DNA from: Candidatus Saccharimonadota bacterium
GTDB lineage: Bacteria > Patescibacteriota > Saccharimonadia > Saccharimonadales > UBA4665
Length of the DNA: 14,918 nucleotides
Direction: 5' to 3'
Assembly: GCA_027314795.1 (NCBI GenBank)
Contig: DAHVAE010000009.1
Location: 1 to 14,918 of the forward strand
Shown: piece by piece, positions 7,495 to 12,871 of the stretch
Layout: the number at the start of each line of letters is the position of its first letter
Numbering within the stretch: the stretch's first letter is position 1
The notes under the pieces: generated by a model
What the model saw: the letters and a program-made list of their open reading frames with translations, nothing else
Told to the model about the DNA's origin: nothing
The model's database searches: none
Translations under genes and position numbers: made by a program

Positions 7495-7618
7495 ATTAGA
7501 AACGTAATCTGCTAGCCGGAAGCTACTCAAAAAGTGATGAAAATATCAGAACTAATCTATGGAGTGTCTTAAAGACTAAATTCCTATGTGGTACACCGTA
7601 GTCCGAGAAGTCAGAAGC
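7495..7618 (+). repeat. Dispersed ~120-bp repeat, copy R1
   Basis: First of three related copies in the same orientation. Shared landmarks are ATTAGAA-CGTA near the left edge, AAATATCAGAA at 7541-7551, ACTAAATTCCT and GTGGTACACCG around 7575-7599, and a TCAGAA-type right edge. It is the most divergent copy: the TCAGA/TCTGA hairpin present in R2 and R3 is imperfect here. It lies just after the dead RelBE module. Confidence 0.7.
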
Positions 7619-7645
7619 TCGATAATTTCTCAAACGCTGAAAAAC

Positions 7646-7888
7646 TTAATTTCTCTTCTTAATCGAAACAAGTACGAGCACCCCTAAAGATATTAGAAAG
7701 ACTGCCCAAACTAAGGCATCGATGGCATGAAACCCAGATAACTTAAAACTGCTTGCGTCATGAACGCATTTGGTAATTTGGCAACTATATATACCGAGTA
7801 TTTAGACTACTTCAATAACTGCCAAGACGAAGCTAAGGATAAAAGATGAAATAACAACCTTGAATAAGGCTCTTTTACTTATCTGCAA
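7646..7888 (-). pseudogene. Two-helix membrane protein with a premature stop
   Basis: On the minus strand one frame runs 80 codons from a TTG at 7886-7888 to TAA at 7646-7648, interrupted only by TAA at 7802-7804 (codon 29). Before the stop it encodes a basic start and a hydrophobic helix (ALFKVVISSFILSFVLAVIE). After it come ~25 polar residues with Cys and a second helix (ALVWAVFLISLGVLVLVS) ending KKRN. The coherent two-helix layout on both sides of one stop indicates a recently inactivated small membrane protein. Alternatively, the second half could be a separate gene lacking a visible ATG. Family not recognised. Confidence 0.5.
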
Positions 7889-7926
7889 AAAAAATTATGG
7901 TGGGCTGAACTAAGGCCCTAAGGGCC
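7889..7926 (-). terminator. Possible intrinsic terminator of the first AbrB-PIN operon
   Basis: On the minus strand GGCCC-TTA-GGGCC overlaps the PIN stop codon; a second pairing GGGC...GCCC follows, and a T8 run lies about 7 nt beyond it. Hairpins close to a U-tract suit rho-independent termination, but the gap between stem and T-run is longer than ideal. Confidence 0.4.
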
Positions 7927-8307
7927 GGGTCTTAGCTGTTTAACGACCTCTTTGTCGAAAGTTAGAACATCAGCAGCTCTTTTTAAGTTATAGAGGGCAA
8001 TAACTAAGCAATCTACATAATCTAGCTTGTGGTTTTCGTAGATTGCGAGCGCTTTATAGTGTAATTCTTGGTCTGTATACCAAGCTGGATGTGACAATAT
8101 GATACGTACTCCTTCAACTATTTCGGGTCTACTGTAAGCCAGTTCTTTATGAAACTCTAAGACATAAATTAGTTCGCTAACAACAAAGTCAGGTAATAGT
8201 ACTTCGTTTGGCGCACTTTGCTCTAAATCTAGCACTGCAGTGGCAGCTAAATCTTTAGGTTGATTAGTGAACAATCGTACCAAATAATTTGTGTCAACTG
8301 TCTTCAT
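7918..8307 (-). CDS. PIN-domain toxin (VapC-like), module 1
   Basis: A 129-aa PIN domain with the expected acidic residues: D5 in VDTN, E45 in SELIYVL, D96/D99 in LDYVDCLV and D118 in LTFDKEV. PIN toxins cleave RNA (often tRNA or rRNA) with Mg at this acidic site. The gene starts 4 nt after the stop of an AbrB-type antitoxin, the standard type II toxin-antitoxin order. The length is normal and all catalytic positions are present, so it appears intact. It shares the operator and promoter upstream of the antitoxin. Confidence 0.87.
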   Translation of the reverse strand: MKTVDTNYLVRLFTNQPKDLAATAVLDLEQSAPNEVLLPDFVVSELIYVLEFHKELAYSRPEIVEGVRIILSHPAWYTDQELHYKALAIYENHKLDYVDCLVIALYNLKRAADVLTFDKEVVKQLRPGP

Positions 8308-8311
8308 AATT

Positions 8312-8569
8312 CTAAACTATTGACTTATTACTACGAGCGTCACGTGAGGCTTGCTTAATAGAAGTATCATCTAGCTGTCCTCTAACAGCTTTGTTGGTCT
8401 TGTCCCAGAAATTATTTAACTGAGAACTAAAGCCGACTTTTTTAAGCTTTAAATTGCCATCTTCAACCTCTGCTTGTAGATAACGTACCCCATCTAAATC
8501 AAGTTGTTGCCAAAGTTTTTTAGGGATAGTTAATTGTCTTTTGCTGGTAATAGTTATTGTTGTAGCCAT
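8312..8569 (-). CDS. AbrB/MazE-type antitoxin, module 1
   Basis: The first ~45 residues (TITITSKRQLTIPKKLWQQLDL, and further beta strands) are a swapped-hairpin AbrB DNA-binding domain: the K-x-Q-L-T-I-P-K core is typical of VapB/MazE proteins. The remaining ~40 polar residues would wrap and inhibit the PIN partner. It is 85 aa long, usual for the family. It represses its own operon in characterised systems; here a 16-bp palindrome overlaps its -10 box and start codon. The TTGTAA-17-TATAAT promoter has TGC in front of the -10 and leaves a leader of only a few nt. Confidence 0.85.
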   Translation of the reverse strand: MATTITITSKRQLTIPKKLWQQLDLDGVRYLQAEVEDGNLKLKKVGFSSQLNNFWDKTNKAVRGQLDDTSIKQASRDARSNKSIV

Positions 8570-8607
8570 AATTGTTCAATTATAGCAAATGTCCTTACTA
8601 ATTACAA
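8568..8607 (-). promoter_or_regulatory. Promoter and palindromic operator of AbrB-PIN module 1
   Basis: Minus strand: -35 TTGTAA (8602-8607), 17-nt spacer ending TGC, -10 TATAAT (8579-8584), ATG 9 nt further. The palindrome ATAATTG-TT-CAATTAT (8568-8583, 7-bp perfect arms) covers most of the -10 box and reaches the start codon, a fitting site for antitoxin autorepression. Confidence 0.72.
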
Positions 8608-8663
8608 TAGCATTCAAAGTATATCTGTAAGGAATTATATTATATACAAGCCGTACTGAAGCC

Positions 8664-8780
8664 GATTATATTCTGTTGGCTAAAAGCAGAGTTAAAAATC
8701 CAAAATATCAGAAATAGTCTGAGAGATGTATTAAACACTAAATTCCTGAGTGGTACAGCGCAGTCCGAAAAGTCAGAACG
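8664..8780 (+). repeat. Dispersed ~120-bp repeat, copy R2
   Basis: Second copy. Over a 58-nt core (8702-8760) it differs from R3 at about six positions. It contains a TCAGA-5 nt-TCTGA hairpin (8708-8722) and GTGGTACA (8750-8757). Its right edge touches the stop codon of PIN module 2, so on the minus strand the hairpin followed by T-rich sequence could also serve as that operon's 3' end. Confidence 0.75.
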
Positions 8781-9152
8781 CTATTCTAATGGATTATGAA
8801 GCTTTAAACCATCAATATTAGAGAAGTCAGAGGTATTAGCTGTCCATAATTCTGAATTATTAGCTAGAGCTGTCGCCGCAATAATGCCATCAGGTGTTTT
8901 GATTCTGTATTTTTGCCGTAATTTGATGGTTTGCTGAGCTATATCTCCGTCAATATAAACTAATTCACCAGTATTCAGCATTTTATTAATGGCCTTTGCT
9001 TCGGCTTTCGTAATATCTTGAAAGCCTAGCGCTTCAATTTTAGTAATAATTGAAAAGATAGGAGCTACTTTATCTAAGTCTTCATTATTAGATATAAAAC
9101 CCGTCTTATACCAACTTATGAGTATATTGGTATCAATTACTGCTCGGTTCAT
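8781..9152 (-). CDS. PIN-domain toxin (VapC-like), module 2
   Basis: From ATG 9150-9152 the 123-aa protein begins MNRAVIDTNILISW, the classic VapC start with catalytic D7. TKIEALGF supplies the acidic residue after the first helices, KTPDGIIAATAL the central Asp, and TSDF the last one. This is the VapC/FitB-like arrangement of a Mg-dependent RNase toxin. An upstream ATG at 9173 would overlap the antitoxin gene by 17 nt; the chosen start lies 4 nt after the antitoxin stop (9157) and matches the family N-terminus. It is clearly different in sequence from module 1, so the two are not recent duplicates. Confidence 0.87.
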   Translation of the reverse strand: MNRAVIDTNILISWYKTGFISNNEDLDKVAPIFSIITKIEALGFQDITKAEAKAINKMLNTGELVYIDGDIAQQTIKLRQKYRIKTPDGIIAATALANNSELWTANTSDFSNIDGLKLHNPLE

Positions 9153-9156
9153 TTTA

Positions 9157-9411
9157 TTAGTTCCAGCTGTCACGCTCTGCCCGTTGCCACGCTACCGTAT
9201 TTGTTATCTTATCCCAAACCCCTATACCACCTGTTTTACGGGAAGCTTTGATGCTAGCCTGAAGATCCGCAAGTGTTCCTCCTGAAACTTGTGGATCTTG
9301 AAGTATCACCTTTGCTCCTGGTCGAAGGTCATTACGTTCAGCATAGGATTTAGGGACCCTAAGTGCATAGGAATTTCCAGTTTTTATAACCGTTGCAGTG
9401 GAAGTGTTCAT
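9157..9411 (-). CDS. AbrB/VapB-type antitoxin, module 2
   Basis: An 84-aa protein: TATVIKTGNSYALRVPKSYAE is the AbrB/MazE swapped-hairpin signature (K-x-G-N-S-x-A-x-R-x-P), followed by GAKVIL strands and a Trp-containing tail (GVWDKI) for toxin binding. The longer frame from an ATG at 9450 is rejected because its first 13 codons lie across a strong promoter (TTGACG-17-TACAAT) that points to the 9411 start. It is the first gene of its operon, with the PIN toxin following. Confidence 0.85.
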   Translation of the reverse strand: MNTSTATVIKTGNSYALRVPKSYAERNDLRPGAKVILQDPQVSGGTLADLQASIKASRKTGGIGVWDKITNTVAWQRAERDSWN

Positions 9412-9421
9412 AATATCTATT

Positions 9422-9450
9422 ATTGTATATACAAATGTTATCTGCGTCAA
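9422..9450 (-). promoter_or_regulatory. Promoter and operator of AbrB-PIN module 2
   Basis: Minus strand: -35 TTGACG (9445-9450), exact 17-nt spacer, -10 TACAAT (9422-9427), ATG 10 nt further. The perfect palindrome TTGTATATACAA (9423-9434) overlaps the -10 box, as expected of an antitoxin-autoregulated toxin-antitoxin promoter. Confidence 0.75.
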
Positions 9451-9471
9451 GCATTACTTTCTAGAACTAAA

Positions 9472-10209
9472 CTATAGCTTATTTTGCTTTATCCAGTGAT
9501 GAGTGTGCGTAATTGAAAAGCCACCGTCAACAACTAAAGTTTGCCCTGTTATAAAACGAGCTTTATTAGAAAGTAGAAAATCCACGCTATTTGCAATGTC
9601 TTGTGGTTGTTGATTGAAACCTAGCGGTATGTAATTACTAGGGGTTGGCTCGCTTGAGTCTTCTACTACTCCTGGAGCTATAGCATTAACTCTTATCCCG
9701 TAGGACGCAAGCTCTAATGACGATTCTTTCATAAACATCTCGACTGCAGCCTTAGCTGAAGAATATAACGGATGCGTACGGATAATTTGACTGTGAGTGG
9801 AGGTGATAAAAATTATGTTTCCTTGTTTTCGTTCAACCATGAGTTTAGCTAGAAGGGAAGTAAGATAAAATGTCCCCTCCAAGTTCACCCTACTATTAGT
9901 GCGGAGTGAGTCAAGACTAAGGTTAAGTAAACTATCTTCACTCTCAAACCCAGCATTATTGATAAGAACATTAACTTGAAACTGTTTTTCACTAAGCCAT
10001 TTTATAAATCGGTCTATTTGGGGAGGGTCACTTATATCTATTAGGTACTCAAAGCTGTTATTTTTGTGGTCTAGCTCGCTTAAAGTCGCATGGAGAGTAG
10101 CTTCATTCTTATCTAATAATATGCAGGTATCACCAGCTTCTAACATGCTACGTACAATGCCTTTGCCAATATTTTCAGCAGCACCAGTTATAACTGCTAC
10201 GTTTTTCAT
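9472..10209 (-). CDS. Short-chain dehydrogenase/reductase (SDR)
   Basis: A 245-aa classical SDR: nucleotide-binding TGAAENIG (8-15), NNAG (84-87), N109, catalytic S137 in ITS, Y149/K153 (YSSAK) and the PG loop at 179-180. Near the C-terminus TGQTLVVDGG is the usual end of glucose-1-dehydrogenase or ketoacyl-reductase-like members. LLDKN at the end of the second strand places an acidic residue, which favours NAD over NADP in this family. The substrate is unknown. The short His-rich tail (HTHHW) is unusual. It stands alone between AbrB-PIN module 2 and repeat R3, with its own promoter. Confidence 0.9.
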   Translation of the reverse strand: MKNVAVITGAAENIGKGIVRSMLEAGDTCILLDKNEATLHATLSELDHKNNSFEYLIDISDPPQIDRFIKWLSEKQFQVNVLINNAGFESEDSLLNLSLDSLRTNSRVNLEGTFYLTSLLAKLMVERKQGNIIFITSTHSQIIRTHPLYSSAKAAVEMFMKESSLELASYGIRVNAIAPGVVEDSSEPTPSNYIPLGFNQQPQDIANSVDFLLSNKARFITGQTLVVDGGFSITHTHHWIKQNKL

Positions 10210-10215
10210 ATCATA

Positions 10216-10224
10216 ACTATATCA
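10216..10224 (-). promoter_or_regulatory. Extended -10 promoter of the SDR gene
   Basis: Minus strand TGA-TATAGT (hexamer 10216-10221) ends 6 nt before the ATG, again predicting a leaderless transcript. No clear -35. Confidence 0.5.
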
Positions 10225-10265
10225 GAGCTTATGCTCAGTATAAGTCTCAACAGACGGAACAACAG

Positions 10266-10392
10266 GATTAGAACGTATTCTAAAGTGTTAGCATACAGCT
10301 TAATAATAAACCGACAAAATATCAGAACCAGTCTGAGAGATGTATTAAGCACTAAATCCTGTGTGGTACACCGTTATCGAACAGGTTAGAAC
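10266..10392 (+). repeat. Dispersed ~120-bp repeat, copy R3
   Basis: Third copy. The left edge carries TTAGAA-CGTA-TTCTAA (10268-10283), a perfect 6-bp inverted repeat that nearly recurs at the right edge of R2. The core has the TCAGA-5 nt-TCTGA hairpin (10322-10336) and GTGGTACACCG (10362-10372). CCTGT (about 10358) can also pair with ACAGG at 10381-10385, placing the conserved GGTACA in a loop. Confidence 0.75.
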
Positions 10393-10456
10393 TTTTTACT
10401 CTTTAGAAGGCCCGAAACCAATTACATCTAATAGAGTTAAAAGTAATTTACAGGGT

Positions 10457-10500
10457 TATTGTAGTAGTACCCGTCCTAGCCAGCATTCCTACATGGTTTG
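10457..10500 (-). repeat. Degenerate copy of the NUDIX 5' region
   Basis: On the minus strand this 44-nt stretch aligns with 6267-6308, the segment just upstream of the NUDIX gene: AAACCATGT, then GAAT, GGCTA, GGGTA and CTACAATAAC shared in order, with a few substitutions and a 3-nt length change. Here the ATG is followed at once by TAG. It is a leftover or moved copy of a promoter/5' segment. No NUDIX coding sequence follows it. Confidence 0.6.
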
Positions 10501-10504
10501 AAAC

Positions 10505-10533
10505 TTGACGTGCTGATTATTTTATGCTAATAT
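10505..10533 (+). promoter_or_regulatory. Strong promoter of the 146-aa/P-loop/zinc-finger unit
   Basis: -35 TTGACG (10505-10510), 17-nt spacer ending TGC, -10 TAATAT (10528-10533), ATG 10 nt further at 10544. This is the best-formed promoter in the window: consensus spacing plus extended -10. The leader would be only 3-4 nt. Confidence 0.75.
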
Positions 10534-10543
10534 ATAGTTTACC

Positions 10544-10984
10544 ATGAACAGTGGTGAATTTGAGCACGGGACAAGGATAGCTAAAGAACGTGTATTCACC
10601 GTTCAAAATAAAGACAAGATTATTCGTTGGCTTTCAGTAGACTTTGCCAAGGATCCTGATTATACAAATATCCCACGGCGTTATATAGATTGCGGTGTAC
10701 AGTTTATCCCAGCATCCTCACCAGATGAAATTGAAATCCGTACGTCAAGTCAAATCTCTGACCAATGTCAAGGTTTATCAGCATTGCATGAACAATTATG
10801 TATGGGAGATCGTGTAGCGTCATGCGCAGACGTTGAGGCGATGGTTGTTGAAGCTGCCCCTACGGAGGAAGCTAGGTCTGAATACGTTGCATTTCGTAGA
10901 TTAATGTTTGGAGTTCTTGTGGCCGACAGTCCAGATAATGAAAATTTCGCACGCTCATTAGCCTATTTAGAAGGACTAAGATGA
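10544..10984 (+). CDS. Unknown protein of 146 aa, first gene of a coupled unit
   Basis: A soluble-looking protein without membrane helices, signal peptide or repeats. It is rich in acidic residues, with four cysteines in the middle (DCGVQF, QCQGL, LCMG, SCAD) too irregular to call a metal site. I do not recognise the family. Its stop overlaps the next start (ATGA), so it should be translationally coupled to, and made in step with, the P-loop protein, which suggests a shared pathway or complex. It has its own strong promoter and no Shine-Dalgarno sequence. Together with its two downstream neighbours it looks somewhat richer in GC and acidic codons than the surrounding decayed region, perhaps a separately acquired unit (inference). 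Confidence 0.75.
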   Translation: MNSGEFEHGTRIAKERVFTVQNKDKIIRWLSVDFAKDPDYTNIPRRYIDCGVQFIPASSPDEIEIRTSSQISDQCQGLSALHEQLCMGDRVASCADVEAMVVEAAPTEEARSEYVAFRRLMFGVLVADSPDNENFARSLAYLEGLR

Positions 10985-11580
10985 CGAATCCTAACCAATC
11001 TATCCCGCAAATAGTGATTACCGGTGGCCCTGCCTCTGGAAAAACAACCGCCTTAGAACATCTGAGGTCAAACTATCCTAATCTAGAGCTTACCGATGAA
11101 GCTGCTACGCAGGTTTTAGAGACTGGGTTTCCATTACCATCACCAGATAATCCTTGGACACAAGAATGGCAAAACGAGCTACAGCTAGCAATAGCATCTC
11201 AGCAGCTTGTAATAGAAACGACTGCAATCGAAAATGCTCATGCTAGCTCAAGAGCTGCAATCGTGCAAGATAGAGGGCTCTTGGATGGAGCGGCCTATCT
11301 TGCAGGCGGAGTAAAGGAGTTTGAAGAACTTATAGGGCTTAAGCATCAAGAAGTTTTACAGAGGTATCACACAGTTATATACCTTGGCTGGCTGGGAAGT
11401 GGCCTTTACGAAACCGAAAGTAACCCCGTCCGCTTTGAAGACGAAGAGCGAGCCAGAGTAATAGCGTGTACAATCCTGGAAGCTTGGTCGGATCATCCTA
11501 ACCTTATTGAGGTAACGACTAGACATAATAGAGCCCAGGAAGTTGCAGAATTAGTGCAACAAGCTACACTTCTAGACTAG
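10981..11580 (+). CDS. P-loop ATPase/kinase-like protein, AAA_28 type
   Basis: 199 aa. A Walker A motif, GGPASGKTT (15-23), follows the first beta strand (IVITGG); TDEAA at 38-42, QDRGLLD at 96-102 (Walker B-like aspartate D97) and VRFEDEERA near 150-158 follow in order. This succession (P-loop, DEAA, DRG-x-D-x-x-A-Y, then R-x-E-D-E) is that of the AAA_28/NadR-kinase-like family, small P-loop NTPases often annotated as ATP-binding proteins and thought to phosphorylate small molecules. The actual substrate is unknown. It overlaps the upstream gene by 4 nt (ATGA), and a zinc-finger-like gene follows 19 nt later. Confidence 0.82.
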   Translation: MTNPNQSIPQIVITGGPASGKTTALEHLRSNYPNLELTDEAATQVLETGFPLPSPDNPWTQEWQNELQLAIASQQLVIETTAIENAHASSRAAIVQDRGLLDGAAYLAGGVKEFEELIGLKHQEVLQRYHTVIYLGWLGSGLYETESNPVRFEDEERARVIACTILEAWSDHPNLIEVTTRHNRAQEVAELVQQATLLD

Positions 11581-11599
11581 GGATTAAGAGAGATATAAT

Positions 11600-11902
11600 A
11601 TGCCGGAAATAGGAAATCAAAGGCCTTTAGGGCCAGAAGACTACGAGGGAATAGACTTTGGAGTTCGTGAGTGTGAAGTTTGCCATGAAGAAATAGAGGC
11701 TCAAACATTCGGCGGACATGTTCTATCTCATGACCCGAGAGATTTAGTAACACTGTGGCCGGGTGGAATAAGAGGTGTGTTTGATTCACTTAGAGACTCT
11801 CTCTTAACTTCAAGTGAAGCTGCCGATGGGCGTACAGAAGTTCAAGCTCACCTTAAAGCCTCTCTTGAAGGGATTAATGCGCTTCGTCAACAGATGGGCT
11901 AA
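11600..11902 (+). CDS. Small protein with a C2H2 zinc-finger-like motif, unknown
   Basis: A 100-aa acidic protein with C25-x2-C28-x11-H40-x3-H44 and F37 between the pairs, a spacing very close to a classical C2H2 finger; the rest is predicted helical (ASLEGINALRQQMG at the end). It may bind nucleic acid or merely use zinc structurally. It lies 19 nt after the P-loop gene on the same strand, with AAGAGAG shortly before the ATG as a weak ribosome site, so it is probably the third gene of that unit. A TATAAT directly touching the ATG is too close to be its promoter. Convergent with the frameshifted gene, 3 nt apart. Confidence 0.65.
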   Translation: MPEIGNQRPLGPEDYEGIDFGVRECEVCHEEIEAQTFGGHVLSHDPRDLVTLWPGGIRGVFDSLRDSLLTSSEAADGRTEVQAHLKASLEGINALRQQMG

Positions 11903-11905
11903 AAG

Positions 11906-12735
11906 CTAGTCAGCAGAGTAAGATAACCTAAAACCCAAATTATTGTGAGATTCCTGAACATTGATTTTTAAATCTAGAGAAGGCTGTAACAACAAAAAGA
12001 TGTAACTCCTAACTACGACAGCTGGATATTCATCTGGTGCCCAAAACCTCCATAAATTTTCATCACCATATTTATCAGGTCCATGAACAACCATTGGTAG
12101 CCCAGTTTCGGAGTTTATATTATCAAGAGCAATTAGGCCTGGATGTGCATAAGGTGTGGCATAATTCATAACCTCTCCCGTGAAGTCATCCTGTCCATCA
12201 CTAATTACAGGGTGACTAATTAACTCCTCTTTGCTTAGTATTAATGTGTCAAGAAATTCCGTGTAATGATTAGAGGTTAGCGATTTCACCATTGCAAAGT
12301 CATTGGCTAGTCTTGCATCTTCAAGAACATGAAAATATTCAGCAGCACTAAGCAGTTTAAAGCGACTTGTTGCGACTACTTCTTTAACCTTACGGTAAGT
12401 TATATTAGTAATTTTTTTTGGCCATCGTTAGGATTAAAGTCTGTCCTTTCAGCAAGATCCCGAGAAACATATAATTTTTGGCTTGGTGAATAAAAATACC
12501 TGTCAAGCTCAGCAACTATGTCAGCAACACCAGGGCCTAGTAACAATCTTGGTACCTGAAACGGTACAGCTCCATAATCAATTCCTAATTTAGTGTGTGA
12601 TACATTTGACCGTACCCCCTCAGGAAAGTATTGAGATATATAAGATGAAATGTAGTCTGAAAGCGAATCGCTCAGTTTGTATAGAATCCCATGACCTCCT
12701 TTACACTTTGCTGTCACCGCTTGGAACCGCCTCAA
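11906..12735 (-). pseudogene. Unknown gene split by a -1 frameshift at an A8 run
   Basis: From ATG 12735 a frame runs 108 codons to a run of eight A (12412-12419), then stops four codons later (TAA at 12400-12402). Re-reading one A (-1) enters a frame open from there to TAG at 11906, another 168 codons; joined, the product is 276 aa. Neither half has a recognised domain. The first contains GGHGILYKLSDSLSDYISSY, the second GLPMVVHGPDKYGDENLWRF and a C-terminal hydrophobic stretch (VVVRSYIFLLLQPSLDL). An A-run is a classic slippery site, so programmed or transcriptional slippage, a sequencing indel or true inactivation are all possible. The frame is also open upstream of 12735 to about 12843, and codons 2-6 coincide with a 14-bp repeat found again at the window's end, so the original start may be elsewhere. 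Confidence 0.6.
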
Positions 12736-12756
12736 GAGTGAATTGCTGCGGTGGCA
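12712..12756. repeat. Dyad of 9-bp arms upstream of the dikinase pair
   Basis: TGTCACCGC (12712-12720) can pair with GCGGTGGCA (12748-12756), with one G-T wobble and a 27-nt loop that contains most of the 14-bp repeat GCTTGGAACCGCCT. A second small hairpin, GAGGT-3 nt-ACCTC, lies at about 12767-12779. No T-tract follows. The function could be regulatory or a recombination site; I cannot tell. Confidence 0.4.
12719..12732. repeat. 14-bp direct repeat, left copy
   Basis: GCTTGGAACCGCCT occurs here and again at 14905-14918, the last bases of the window, in the same orientation on either side of the two dikinase genes. On the minus strand it encodes residues 2-6 (RRFQA) of the frameshifted gene. 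Confidence 0.6.
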
Positions 12757-12855
12757 CGAAACATTTGAGGTGTCACCTCTGGCAAGTCTATCACAATAAC
12801 TACCGTGCTGGATTAGAGCCTCTTCTACTGTTCCAGTGCACTACGTGAGCATCAC

Positions 12856-12864
12856 TGCTATTAT
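12856..12864 (+). promoter_or_regulatory. Extended -10 promoter of the ATP-grasp gene
   Basis: TGC-TATTAT (hexamer 12859-12864) ends 7 nt before ATG 12872. Hexamer and following bases (TATTATTAC) match those in front of the DUF2268-like gene at 6343. The leader would be zero to one nt. Confidence 0.5.
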
Positions 12865-12871
12865 TACCCTA

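Noticed and set aside
9412..9450. Upstream extension of AbrB antitoxin 2 to an ATG at 9450
   Set aside because: It would translate through the -35/-10 promoter and operator palindrome; the AbrB domain begins after the Met at 9411.
7495..10392. CRISPR array
   Set aside because: Repeat copies are more than 1 kb apart, ~120 bp long and separated by genes; no short regular spacers or cas genes.
11594..11599. TATAAT immediately before the zinc-finger gene as its promoter
   Set aside because: It touches the ATG, so transcription would begin inside the gene; co-transcription from 10505 is simpler.
12597..12848. Plus-strand frame of 83 codons opposite the frameshifted gene
   Set aside because: Covers the dyads and the antisense of a longer coherent frame, with no motif and no promoter or ribosome site.
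12700..12871. Paired elements and ACCGCC/GGTGGCAC sequence suggested a T-box-like or other riboswitch before the ATP-grasp gene
   Set aside because: No AGGGTGG-NACCGCG T-box core, specifier loop or terminator is present, and the predicted transcription start lies downstream of these elements, at the ATG.
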